The notes beneath the pieces are model-generated. The model was given only the letters and a program-made list of their open reading frames with translations. It searched no databases and was not told the DNA's origin. From an uncultured Clostridia bacterium (GTDB taxonomy: Bacteria; Bacillota; Clostridia; Oscillospirales; Ruminococcaceae): a stretch of DNA of 8,163 nt. A program made the position numbers and the translations under genes. Shown piece after piece: positions 1-6,147 of the stretch. The stretch spans positions 1 to 8,163 of the forward strand of contig CAMWVF010000033.1 in assembly GCA_947177545.1 (NCBI GenBank), in the 5' to 3' direction. The number at the start of each line of letters is the position of its first letter. The stretch's first letter is position 1.

Positions 1-1
1 A

Positions 2-1018
2 AAGGGTCTTGACCCCGCCGACACCACCCGTGTGGACAGCGCCATAATTTCCGCCGACGGCACGGAGGACAAGTCAAAATTAGGCGCAAACGCCATGCTG
101 GCGGTCTCTCTTGCGGCGGCTCGGGCGGCGGCTAATCGGTACTCCATGCCTTTGTACCGCTTTATCGGCGGGGTAAACGGCAGGAAGCTCCCCATGCCAA
201 TGATGAATATTCTCAACGGCGGAGCTCATGCCGCAAACAATCTGGACGTTCAAGAATTTATGATAATCCCCAGCGGCGCACCAAGCTTCCGCGAGGGACT
301 GCGGCAATGCGCCGAGGTGTACCACAATCTTGCCAAAATTTTAAAGGGCAGGGGACTAAGCACAGGCGTTGGAGACGAGGGAGGCTTCGCTCCCGACCTT
401 GCGGGGGAGACGGAGGCTATCGAGCTTATTTTAGAGGCTGTTGAGAAAGCAGGCTACCGTCCCAGAACCGATTTTACCATTGCTCTGGACGCCGCTTCAA
501 GCGAGTGGAAGGCTGACAAGAAAGGGTACTTCCTGCCGAAAAAGAAAGTCGCCAAGACCACCGACGAGCTTATTTCCGACTGGGAGAATATGTGTGCAAA
601 GTACCCCATAGTTTCCATTGAGGATCCCCTTGACGAGGAGGACTGGGAGGGCTGGAAAAAACTCACCGACAAGCTGGGCGGCAAAATAAAGCTTGTGGGA
701 GACGACCTTTTTGTCACCAACCCAAAGCGTCTGAAAAAGGGAATTGAAAGCGGCTGCGCAAATTCTATCCTTATAAAGCTCAATCAGATAGGCACGCTGA
801 CCGAGACCCTTTCCGCAATAAATCTTGCAAAGGAGAACGGCTACGGGACTATCATTTCCCACCGCAGCGGTGAGACCGAGGACGCGTTTATCGCCGACCT
901 TGCGGTGGCGGTAAACGCGGGACAGATAAAAACAGGCGCGCCCTGCCGAAGCGAGCGCACCGCCAAATACAACCGGCTTATAAGAATTGAGGAACAATTA
1001 CACGGAACCTCCTCCTAA
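2..1018 (+). CDS. eno: Enolase (phosphopyruvate hydratase), 5'-truncated by the window edge
   Basis: Cytosolic glycolytic enzyme that interconverts 2-phosphoglycerate and phosphoenolpyruvate using Mg2+. The reading frame is open from base 2, giving 338 residues. Bacterial enolases have about 430, so roughly the first 90 (most of the N-terminal capping domain) lie outside the window. The GTG at 32 is an internal Val codon, not a start. The barrel-domain signatures are all present (fragment numbering): GDEGGFAP with Glu126, ALDAASSEW with metal ligand Asp163, SIEDPLDE with ligand Glu207, [10 protein letters not shown] with ligand Asp234, [10 protein letters not shown] with catalytic Lys259, [10 protein letters not shown] with Arg288-Ser289, and [12 protein letters not shown] with Lys310. 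No catalytic residue is missing in the visible part, so the enzyme should be active. It is followed by a strong hairpin terminator and converges with the amino-acid ABC operon. Confidence 0.98.
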   Translation, partial: KGLDPADTTRVDSAIISADGTEDKSKLGANAMLAVSLAAARAAANRYSMPLYRFIGGVNGRKLPMPMMNILNGGAHAANNLDVQEFMIIPSGAPSFREGLRQCAEVYHNLAKILKGRGLSTGVGDEGGFAPDLAGETEAIELILEAVEKAGYRPRTDFTIALDAASSEWKADKKGYFLPKKKVAKTTDELISDWENMCAKYPIVSIEDPLDEEDWEGWKKLTDKLGGKIKLVGDDLFVTNPKRLKKGIESGCANSILIKLNQIGTLTETLSAINLAKENGYGTIISHRSGETEDAFIADLAVAVNAGQIKTGAPCRSERTAKYNRLIRIEEQLHGTSS

Positions 1019-1068
1019 AAAGGCTGAGCCTTTACCCTTATCGGCACATTGTGTCAGTAAAGATACAG

Positions 1069-1112
1069 AAGCTCCCATGGGTAACATACTACAATACCCA
1101 TGGGAGCTTTTT
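1069..1112. terminator. Bidirectional terminator between eno and the ABC ATPase gene
   Basis: A perfect 15-bp stem pairs 1069-1083 with 1095-1109 (core AGCTCCCATGGGTA) around an 11-nt loop. It is followed on the + strand by TTTTTATTT. The A run on the left side is short, so the minus-strand U tract is weaker (TTCTGTATCTTT). It lies 50 bases past the eno stop and 8 bases past the convergent ATPase stop, so it probably serves both. A small extra hairpin (AAAGGC-TGA-GCCTTT) sits directly after the eno stop. Confidence 0.88.
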
Positions 1113-1116
1113 ATTT

Positions 1117-1902
1117 CTATCTTTCCAAGGATTTTTCAAGAAAGCTTTTTGTCTTTTCGCTTTTCGGCGCGCCGAAAACCTCATCGGGAGTGCCGTACTC
1201 CTCGATAATTCCGTCCGCCATAAAGATGACCTTGTCCGCAACACCGCGGGCGAAATTCATTTCATGGGTAACGACTATCATTGTCCTGTCAGAGGTTTTA
1301 AGCTCCCGAATAACTTTAAGCACCTCCCCCGTAAGCTCGGGGTCAAGAGCGGAGGTAGGCTCGTCAAAGCAGAGTATATCGGGGTTCAGAGCCAACGCCC
1401 TTGCAATAGCCACACGCTGCTGCTGACCGCCGGAAAGCTGACATGGGTAGCTGTCCGCCTTTTCGGAAAGTCCCACCATGTCGATAAGTCGGCGGGAGTT
1501 GTCGTCTATCCTTTTGAGTATTTCCTTTTTCTCCTGCTTGGTAAGCTTCTTGCCGCTTGTTTCGTGAAGTCCCGGGGCGAGAGAAACATTTTTCAGCACG
1601 CTTTTCTGCGGGAACAGATTAAAGGACTGGAACACAAGCCCGAAATGGAGGCGCTTTTCCCGCTTCTCCCTGTCGGAATAGGGCGGCTCTTCCGAGTCGA
1701 AAAGCTTGTCGCCGTTCACGGAAATTTGTCCCTTATCCGGAGTTTCCAAAAAATTCAGACAGCGGAGCAGGGTAGTCTTGCCGCTTCCCGAGGAACCGAT
1801 TATAGCCAGCACCTCGCCCTTGTCCATAGTAAAATCAATGCCCTTTAAAACGGGAGTTTTTCCGAAGGATTTATAAACACCCTTTACTTCAAGAAAAGCC
1901 AT
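1117..1902 (-). CDS. Polar amino-acid ABC transporter, ATP-binding protein (GlnQ/HisP family)
   Basis: ATP-hydrolysing subunit of an amino-acid importer, acting as a dimer on the cytoplasmic face of the permease. In 261 residues it shows Walker A GSSGSGKTT (36-44), Q-loop Gln92 in FQSFNLFPQ, signature LSGGQQQR (146-153), Walker B ILCFDE ending at catalytic Glu171, D-loop SALD, and switch His203 in VTHEM. The start is the ATG at 1902, which has GAGAGG six bases upstream; an in-frame ATG at 1917 has no such site. Two charged insertions (about 67-84 and 113-130) flank the Q-loop region and make it longer than the usual ~240 residues. It is the last gene of the operon, 113 bases after the permease stop. 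A minus-strand TTGCGG-17 nt-TATATG in that gap is too weak to call a promoter. Substrate cannot be told from this subunit. Confidence 0.96.
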   Translation of the reverse strand: MAFLEVKGVYKSFGKTPVLKGIDFTMDKGEVLAIIGSSGSGKTTLLRCLNFLETPDKGQISVNGDKLFDSEEPPYSDREKREKRLHFGLVFQSFNLFPQKSVLKNVSLAPGLHETSGKKLTKQEKKEILKRIDDNSRRLIDMVGLSEKADSYPCQLSGGQQQRVAIARALALNPDILCFDEPTSALDPELTGEVLKVIRELKTSDRTMIVVTHEMNFARGVADKVIFMADGIIEEYGTPDEVFGAPKSEKTKSFLEKSLER

Positions 1903-2015
1903 AATATACCCTCTCATAAATTTCCGTATTTTTATTTTTCGGTACCCTTATATATGTGACGAACCCGTATTTCCTGTCCCATATATACAATACAATGCGT
2001 CACCGCAAATCATTC

Positions 2016-2663
2016 TTAACCTGAATAATAATTCATCTTCTTTTCCGCAAGGTTCAAAAGCACCGTCAGCAGCGCAGAAAACGCAAGATAAAATGCGCCT
2101 ATGTAAAAGAGCGGCCATATAATGGAACGCATACTTACAATATTTTCCGCAGCCTTAACAAGCTCCGCCACCGCAATTACACGGGCAAGGGAGGTGTCCT
2201 TTACCAGCGTGATTATCTCGTTTCCCATTGGGGGGACGATCCTTTTCACCACCTGAAAAAGCACTATCTTAAAAAATATCTGGCTTTTTGTCATGCCAAG
2301 AACCTGCCCCGCCTCGTACTGACCCTTTGAAATGCTCTCGATACCGCCGCGGTATATTTCCGAAAAATAGCAGGAATAGTTTATCACAAAAGCGATAAGC
2401 ACCGCTGTCATTCTCGGCAGGGAATTCATTTTGAAAAGCAACCCCGGACCGTAAAAGATAAGTATTATCTGGAGCATTAGGGGAGTACCCCTGATTATCC
2501 ACACAAAGGTTTTTGTAAGCCATTTTATCGGCGGAAATTTCGACATAGATCCGAACGTGATAACAAGTCCCAGCGGCAGGGAACAAAGCAGAGTTATACC
2601 AAAAATTATCAGGGTAACGCCGAAGCCGTCCGCAAGCTGTTTTGTGACTTCCCAAAAGCCCAT
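2016..2663 (-). CDS. Polar amino-acid ABC transporter, permease (HisM/GlnP family)
   Basis: Membrane-spanning subunit of the amino-acid importer, 215 residues, normal for the family. Hydrophobic segments lie at about 16-38, 62-78, 86-101 and 182-205. Family landmarks are RGTPLMLQ (58-65), EIYRGGIESI (102-111) and the EAA-loop GQYEAGQVLGM (114-124), which docks onto the ATPase. The start is the ATG at 2663: GGGAGGA lies eight bases upstream, whereas a longer reading from a TTG at 2693 would bury that site inside the gene. Only one permease gene is present, so the channel is presumably a homodimer. It sits between the binding protein and ATPase genes, separated from the former by an unusual structured repeat and from the latter by 113 bases. 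Confidence 0.95.
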   Translation of the reverse strand: MGFWEVTKQLADGFGVTLIIFGITLLCSLPLGLVITFGSMSKFPPIKWLTKTFVWIIRGTPLMLQIILIFYGPGLLFKMNSLPRMTAVLIAFVINYSCYFSEIYRGGIESISKGQYEAGQVLGMTKSQIFFKIVLFQVVKRIVPPMGNEIITLVKDTSLARVIAVAELVKAAENIVSMRSIIWPLFYIGAFYLAFSALLTVLLNLAEKKMNYYSG

Positions 2664-2690
2664 AAATAAAGTCCTCCCGTTTTTTATTAA

Positions 2691-2803
2691 CAATTAATAA
2701 TTAATAATAAATAGCGAGGATCGCCCCCGCAGCGGCTGAATGACCGTATTACTCATTATTAATTATTAATTGCTGCACGGGGGACAAGACAGTCCCCCGC
2801 AGC
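2691..2803. repeat. Structured AT-rich intergenic inverted-repeat element inside the ABC operon
   Basis: An 18-bp perfect inverted repeat, 2691-2708 and 2755-2772 (CAATTAATAATTAATAAT and its complement), encloses a 46-base GC-richer core. Abutting it is a hairpin, 2772-2803, that pairs GCTG-CA-CGGGGGAC with GTCCCCCG-CAGC around an AAGACA loop, with a two-base bulge. The 10-mer CCCCCGCAGC occurs in both the core (2724-2733) and the hairpin (2794-2803). No ORF is apparent. It lies between binding-protein and permease genes transcribed leftward. It could be a small non-autonomous repeat that inserted here, or an mRNA processing or partial-termination structure that keeps binding-protein mRNA more abundant. 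The minus-strand hairpin lacks a U run, so it is not a standard terminator. Confidence 0.6.
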
Positions 2804-2819
2804 AATAATAAATTTAATT

Positions 2820-3629
2820 TTATCCAAGTGCGTAAACGTCCGAAAGACCGTACTTCTCAGCGAGAACCTTGAGAGTGCCGTCCTTTGCAAGCTCGTCGAT
2901 CGCGCCGTTTATCTTTGCAAGAGTTTCCGTGTCCTCAAGACGGATACCGATCGCGTACTCCTCCGGAGTAAGCTCAACGGACTCGATTATTTTGATATCG
3001 GAATAGTCAGTACCCTCGCCCACGGAAGCAAGCGCCATTACATAGTCGATAACGCCGAGGTCGGCAGTACCCGCCTTGACCTCCATGAGAGCGTCCTTCT
3101 GCGCCTCGCAGTTGATAAGCTTGCAGTCCTTCAAAGTATCGTCGGAGGTTATTGCGGTCTCGCCCGCGGAGCCGCCCTCGAAAGCGATAGAAGTTCCTGC
3201 CATTGAAGCGGTGTCGGTGTACTTGTCCGCGTTTTCAGCCTTAGTTATAACAACCTGCTTGTTTTTGATATATCTTGTTGAAAAAGCCAGTTGATCGCGT
3301 TTTTCTTCTATAACCGTCATACCGTTCCAGATAGCGTCGATAGTGCGGGACTGAAGCTCCATTTCCTTTTTCGACCACTCGATAACCTGAAACTCGGGAG
3401 TAACGCCCAGCTTTTCGCATACAGCCTTTGTAAACTCGGTCTCAAAGCCTGTAAGCTCGCCGTTTTCATCAAGGTAGTTCATAGGCTCGTAGTATGTAAT
3501 GCCAACAACAAGCGTACCCTTGCCGCTTATGTAATCCCAGTCGCTGTCGGAGTCCGAACCGCCGCCGCAGGAGCAAAGTCCCATCGCCATAGCGGCGCAC
3601 ATTAAAAGTGAGATGATTTTTTTCTTCAT
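2820..3629 (-). CDS. Amino-acid ABC transporter substrate-binding lipoprotein (SBP_bac_3 family)
   Basis: Extracellular receptor that captures the substrate and delivers it to the permease. The 269 residues start with a lipoprotein signal peptide: MKKK, a hydrophobic core to residue 18, and lipobox LCSC with Cys21 as the predicted lipid-modified residue. A flexible GGGSDSDSD linker follows. The family 3 fold begins at GTLVVGITYYEPM (38-50), then NGELTGFETEF (56-66), IDAIWNGMTVIEEKRDQLAFS (98 onward) including the usual substrate-carboxylate Arg111, and the C-terminal DGTLKVLAEKYG. The start is the ATG at 3629, with AAAGGA eight bases upstream and a signal peptide beginning right there; the longer in-frame ATG at 3680 would put 17 unlikely residues ahead of it. 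First gene of the operon, behind a near-consensus promoter. Exact ligand (glutamine, cystine, other polar amino acid) is not decidable here. Confidence 0.95.
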   Translation of the reverse strand: MKKKIISLLMCAAMAMGLCSCGGGSDSDSDWDYISGKGTLVVGITYYEPMNYLDENGELTGFETEFTKAVCEKLGVTPEFQVIEWSKKEMELQSRTIDAIWNGMTVIEEKRDQLAFSTRYIKNKQVVITKAENADKYTDTASMAGTSIAFEGGSAGETAITSDDTLKDCKLINCEAQKDALMEVKAGTADLGVIDYVMALASVGEGTDYSDIKIIESVELTPEEYAIGIRLEDTETLAKINGAIDELAKDGTLKVLAEKYGLSDVYALG

Positions 3630-3703
3630 AGTGATTTTCCTTTCATATGGGAACCCGTTTCTTAAAGGTTCCGAGTGCATAGTATAAATTTGCGGTTTAT
3701 TTA

Positions 3704-3717
3704 TTTACTATAGTAAA
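3704..3717. promoter_or_regulatory. 14-bp palindrome in the leader of the amino-acid ABC operon (candidate operator)
   Basis: TTTACTATAGTAAA is a perfect two-fold symmetric site, about 14-27 bases past the predicted transcription start of the leftward operon and about 75 bases before the binding-protein start codon. A dimeric repressor bound there would block elongation or initiation. The motif is AT-rich and short, so chance is possible. The identity of any regulator is unknown. Confidence 0.35.
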
Positions 3718-3737
3718 GAATTTCCGCAACATCATTT

Positions 3738-3766
3738 ATTTTAGCATACAAAGCGGCTTTTGTCAA
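3738..3766 (-). promoter_or_regulatory. Sigma-A promoter of the amino-acid ABC operon
   Basis: Read leftward, TTGACA (3766-3761), a 17-nt spacer and TAAAAT (3743-3738). This is a perfect -35 and a one-mismatch -10 at ideal spacing. The start point would fall near 3731, giving a leader of about 100 bases with the 14-bp palindrome and a weak 6-bp hairpin (GGAACC/GGTTCC, 3650-3672) just before the ribosome binding site. Confidence 0.85.
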
Positions 3767-3788
3767 GGGCGGGACTTTAAATTTTCCT

Positions 3789-3986
3789 TTGGTGTACGTG
3801 TTCTTATGTTTGGTTGTATGTTCTTGCTTTCAAGTCTCTGTGACTGCTCCGCTCTTTATGGCGGCAAGCCCGCTGAACGCCATTTCCTCGGGAGCTTTGC
3901 TGGGCGTCTTTATGTCGGCATACGGCAAAAAGGATATTTTCCCCGAAAGAAAGCTTGCGGAATTCCGTCCCAAAACGGGAGGGTAA
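3789..3986 (+). pseudogene. Possible 3' remnant of a lost gene, or a small ORF of unknown function
   Basis: From about 3840 to the TAA at 3986 the plus frame uses codons typical of the neighbouring genes and would encode a short hydrophobic stretch (around SSGALLGVFMSAYG) followed by a charged tail (KKDIFPERKLAEF). Upstream of about 3840 the sequence turns GT-rich and loses that character. No ribosome binding site precedes the GTG at 3789 or the in-frame ATG at 3855. This is what the tail of a degraded membrane-protein gene would look like. The opposite strand is also open here (stop at 3830), so the coding strand is ambiguous. No family was recognised. The rest of the gene-free stretch 3630-4093 holds the two promoters and the importer leader. 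Confidence 0.22.
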
Positions 3987-4024
3987 AAGAATTCAAGCCC
4001 CTTTAAAAGTACCGCCCCAAACCC

Positions 4025-4053
4025 TTGACAACAGGGCAATTTTAGGATATAAT
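4025..4053 (+). promoter_or_regulatory. Sigma-A promoter of glyQS
   Basis: TTGACA (4025-4030), a 17-nt spacer and TATAAT (4048-4053): a full consensus promoter, fitting a highly expressed translation gene. Transcription should start near 4060, leaving a leader of only about 34 bases. That is too short for a T-box riboswitch, which often controls synthetase genes in Firmicutes. Confidence 0.93.
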
Positions 4054-4093
4054 TATAACATATGTTTGATAAATAAAAAGGTGGTAAAACAAA

Positions 4094-5467
4094 ATGGCTG
4101 AAAAAAGTATGGACAAAATAGTTGCTCTCTGTAAGGGCAGAGGCTTTGTATATCCCGGCTCCGAAATTTACGGAGGACTGGCAAACACTTGGGATTACGG
4201 TCCCTTGGGCGCGCTTTTGAAAAACAATATCAAAAACGCGTGGCTGAAAAAATTCGTGCAGGAGTGCCCCTACAACGTTGGACTTGACAGCGCAATACTT
4301 ATGAACCCCCAAACATGGGTCGCTTCGGGACACCTTGGCGGTTTTTCCGACCCTCTTATGGACTGCCGCGAGTGTAAAACAAGACACCGCGCCGACCAGC
4401 TTATCGAGTCCCAGACGGACACCAACCCCACAGGCTGGACTAACGAGCAGATGAGCGAATTTATTGAAAATAACGATATCAAATGCCCCAACTGCGGCAA
4501 GAAAAACTTTACCCCTATCCGCCAGTTCAACCTGATGTTCAAGACCTTTCAGGGCGTTACCGAGGACTCTAAGGCAGAGCTTTATCTCCGTCCCGAAACG
4601 GCGCAGGGCATTTTTGTAAACTTTGCAAATATCCAGCGTACCACAAGAAAGAAAGTACCCTTCGGCGTTGCGCAGGTGGGCAAGTCTTTCCGTAACGAGA
4701 TAACTCCGGGCAACTTCATTTTCCGCGTCCGCGAGTTCGAGCAAATGGAGCTTGAATTTTTCTGCAAGCCCGGCACAGACCTTGAATGGTTCCAGTACTG
4801 GAGAACATACTGCAAAAACTTCCTGCTCAGCATTGGCTTGAAAGAAGAGCACCTCCGTCTCCGCGACCACTCTCCCGAGGAGCTTTGCTTCTACTCAAAG
4901 GCGACTACCGACTTTGAGTACCTGTTCCCGTTCGGTTGGGGCGAGCTTTGGGGCGTTGCGGACAGAACCGATTACGACCTTACACAGCACATCAAAACAA
5001 GCGGCAAGTCTCTTGAATACTTTGACCCCGAAACTAACGAGAAGTATGTGCCGTATGTTATCGAGCCGTCTCTCGGCGTTGAAAGACTTTTCCTGTCAAT
5101 TGTCTGCGAGGCTTACGACGAGGAGGAAATAGGCGAGGGCGACGTAAGAACAGTTATGCACCTCCACCCAGCACTTGCGCCTATCAAGGCTGCTGTGCTG
5201 CCCCTTACCAAAAAGCTTAAGGAACAGGCAACAGAGGTGTACACCATGCTTTCAAAGCATTTCTCCGTTGACTACGACGAGGCAGGACAGATAGGCAAGC
5301 GTTACCGCCGTCAGGACGAGATAGGCACTCCTTTCTGTATCACATACGATTTTGACACTCTTGAAAAGGACGGCTGCGTGACAGTCCGTGACCGTGACAC
5401 TATGGAGCAGGAACGTGTTAAGATCGACGAACTTGTGGAGTATCTTAACAAGAAATTGGAATTCTAA
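4094..5467 (+). CDS. glyQS: Glycine--tRNA ligase, single-chain alpha2 (eukaryote/archaeal-like) type
   Basis: Class II synthetase that charges tRNA-Gly with glycine as a cytosolic homodimer. The 457 residues are full length for the bacterial single-chain type. They show the N-terminal WDYGPLG (33-39), a probable zinc site with Cys91-x2-Cys94 and Cys131-x2-Cys134, RPETAQG (166-172), class II motif 2 running from FRNEITPG (199-206) to REFEQME (213-219), and motif 3 EPSLGVER with Arg331. The anticodon-binding domain follows from about 362 ([14 protein letters not shown]). The start ATG has AAGGTGG nine bases upstream. It is monocistronic, between its own consensus promoter and a strong terminator. 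This is not the alpha2beta2 glyQ/glyS form found in many other bacteria. Confidence 0.98.
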   Translation: MAEKSMDKIVALCKGRGFVYPGSEIYGGLANTWDYGPLGALLKNNIKNAWLKKFVQECPYNVGLDSAILMNPQTWVASGHLGGFSDPLMDCRECKTRHRADQLIESQTDTNPTGWTNEQMSEFIENNDIKCPNCGKKNFTPIRQFNLMFKTFQGVTEDSKAELYLRPETAQGIFVNFANIQRTTRKKVPFGVAQVGKSFRNEITPGNFIFRVREFEQMELEFFCKPGTDLEWFQYWRTYCKNFLLSIGLKEEHLRLRDHSPEELCFYSKATTDFEYLFPFGWGELWGVADRTDYDLTQHIKTSGKSLEYFDPETNEKYVPYVIEPSLGVERLFLSIVCEAYDEEEIGEGDVRTVMHLHPALAPIKAAVLPLTKKLKEQATEVYTMLSKHFSVDYDEAGQIGKRYRRQDEIGTPFCITYDFDTLEKDGCVTVRDRDTMEQERVKIDELVEYLNKKLEF

Positions 5468-5476
5468 GCGTACAAA

Positions 5477-5514
5477 AAAATATCGGAGCGTTTTACCGCT
5501 CCGATATTTTGTAA
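5477..5514. terminator. Bidirectional terminator after glyQS and the convergent 82-aa gene
   Basis: A perfect 14-bp stem pairs 5477-5490 with 5497-5510 (AAAATATCGGAGCG and its complement) around a TTTTAC loop. T-rich DNA follows on the right and an A run precedes on the left, so both strands carry a U tract. It starts 9 bases past the glyQS stop and ends 4 bases before the stop of the leftward gene. Confidence 0.92.
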
Positions 5515-5763
5515 TTATATTTTCAGCAGGAATTTTATTGATTTTACGGCGAAGCAGAAGCCCTGCTCAAAAGCGTCTTTATATGCGGCGCAGCCGTAGT
5601 TTTCGGTAAGATTTTTTATCTCGTGCGAAATTTTGTCGTCCTTGACGTTTTCTTTGAGAAAATTTTCAAGTTCGTTAAAATTGTCGCTTGTCCTTGCGCT
5701 TTCAACGTACATAAATTCGCTGCATGAAAAAAGCGCGTCAAAGCTGAATTCGTTTGGATCCAT
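5515..5763 (-). CDS. Small acidic protein of unknown function (82 aa)
   Basis: The residue pattern suggests a soluble, mostly helical protein. There is no signal peptide or clear membrane segment. Residues 28-55 (NFNELENFLKENVKDDKISHEI onward) look like amphipathic helix, and the C-terminal part has the pattern YKDAFEQGFCFAVKSIKFLL (61-80). That F-x2-GF-x-hydrophobic ending resembles small helical DUF proteins common in Clostridia (possibly DUF6809-like), but this is a weak resemblance. It is real rather than an open-frame accident: AAAGGAAAA lies upstream of the ATG at 5763, a full consensus promoter sits 33 bases from the start, and a terminator follows the stop. It is divergent from an RHH regulator whose probable operator overlaps its promoter, so it is likely that regulator's target. 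Confidence 0.85.
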   Translation of the reverse strand: MDPNEFSFDALFSCSEFMYVESARTSDNFNELENFLKENVKDDKISHEIKNLTENYGCAAYKDAFEQGFCFAVKSIKFLLKI

Positions 5764-5795
5764 AATAAATTTTTCCTTTCTGTTTTTCTTGATTA

Positions 5796-5824
5796 ATTAT
5801 AACATATATCACGGTTATTGTCAA
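5796..5824 (-). promoter_or_regulatory. Consensus promoter of the 82-aa gene, overlapped by an operator arm
   Basis: Read leftward, TTGACA (5824-5819), a 17-nt spacer and TATAAT (5801-5796). Both hexamers are perfect, predicting a strong promoter unless repressed. The spacer and half of the -10 are exactly the left arm of a 20-bp inverted repeat, so a protein bound there would exclude RNA polymerase. Confidence 0.9.
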
Positions 5825-5873
5825 GAAAAGTTTACAGCAAATTCTACACAAACATAACCGTGATATATGTTAT
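5799..5873. repeat. Perfect 20-bp inverted repeat in the divergent promoter region (candidate paired operators)
   Basis: The right arm, ATAACCGTGATATATGTTAT (5854-5873), is the exact reverse complement of 5799-5818, with a 35-base spacer. Each arm is itself a partial dyad (ATAAC-10 nt-GTTAT), the kind of layout a dimeric RHH protein could read. The left arm fills the core of the leftward promoter. The right arm lies just upstream of the RHH gene, beginning 17 bases after a TTTACA at 5831-5836. Both arms have the same orientation relative to the gene they precede. No good rightward -10 is visible, so the RHH promoter is weak or unresolved. Confidence 0.8.
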
Positions 5874-5908
5874 CTAAATTGTGCAATATTACTAAAGGAG
5901 TAATCAAA

Positions 5909-6097
5909 ATGGCAGTTAGCAAGGCACATATTAAGGCGAGTAATAAGTACAACAAAGAAAATTACAAAAAAATACAAGCTAACATCAAGCCAGAAGATTA
6001 CGACCTTATAGACGTTTACTGCAAAAACCATGAAATAAGCAAGGCAAAATTTATTGTGGACGCCTGCAAATATTACATTGAAAATCATAATGAATAA
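5909..6097 (+). CDS. Ribbon-helix-helix (Arc/MetJ-type) DNA-binding protein, 62 aa
   Basis: Predicted small dimeric transcriptional regulator. The start is the ATG at 5909, with AAAGGAG eight bases upstream; an in-frame ATG at 5867 would lie inside the operator arm and has no ribosome binding site. The basic N-terminus MAVSKAHIKASNKYNKENY leads into a short candidate beta strand (about 19-27, KKIQANIKP), then helix A (about 28-39, EDYDLIDVYCKN) and helix B (about 44-57, SKAKFIVDACKYYI). This is the RHH layout, and the N-terminal pattern is typical of small Clostridial RHH proteins. Codon use is markedly A-rich compared with flanking genes, hinting at a mobile origin. RHH proteins often repress their own divergent promoters or act as antitoxins. 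The inverted repeat upstream supports the repressor role, which is inferred. Confidence 0.85.
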   Translation: MAVSKAHIKASNKYNKENYKKIQANIKPEDYDLIDVYCKNHEISKAKFIVDACKYYIENHNE

Positions 6098-6127
6098 AAA
6101 ATGTCCCCATAACAGGGGACATTTTTT
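6096..6127. terminator. Bidirectional terminator between the RHH gene and the sugar ABC operon
   Basis: A perfect 13-bp stem pairs AAAAAATGTCCCC (6096-6108) with GGGGACATTTTTT (6115-6127) around an ATAACA loop. It carries six T on the right and six A on the left, so it is an intrinsic terminator on both strands. It overlaps the RHH stop codon and lies 21 bases past the MalG-type permease stop (6148). Confidence 0.94.
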
Positions 6128-6147
6128 ATAACCTATCAACTGTCAAC

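Noticed and set aside
1051..1848. Plus-strand open frame of 265 codons opposite the amino-acid ABC ATPase
   Set aside because: Antisense shadow of a gene with every ABC ATPase motif intact; its start would lie inside the eno terminator region.
1956..2003. GTGACG...CGTCAC inverted repeat and weak TTGCGG/TATATG promoter-like pair between permease and ATPase genes
   Set aside because: Six-bp arms 36 bases apart and poor promoter hexamers are within chance expectation.
4270..4542. Short minus-strand frame within glyQS
   Set aside because: Shadow of glyQS codon bias; no independent initiation signals.
3830..4870. Long minus-strand open frame (346 codons) opposite glyQS
   Set aside because: It is antisense to a complete, motif-verified glyQS and exists because codon bias in that gene leaves few antisense stops. 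No ribosome binding site and no recognisable protein pattern.
5515..6097. Toxin-antitoxin module
   Set aside because: RHH proteins are often antitoxins, but the two genes are divergent rather than co-transcribed and the 82-aa protein shows no known toxin motif. Kept only as a possibility under the regulator finding.
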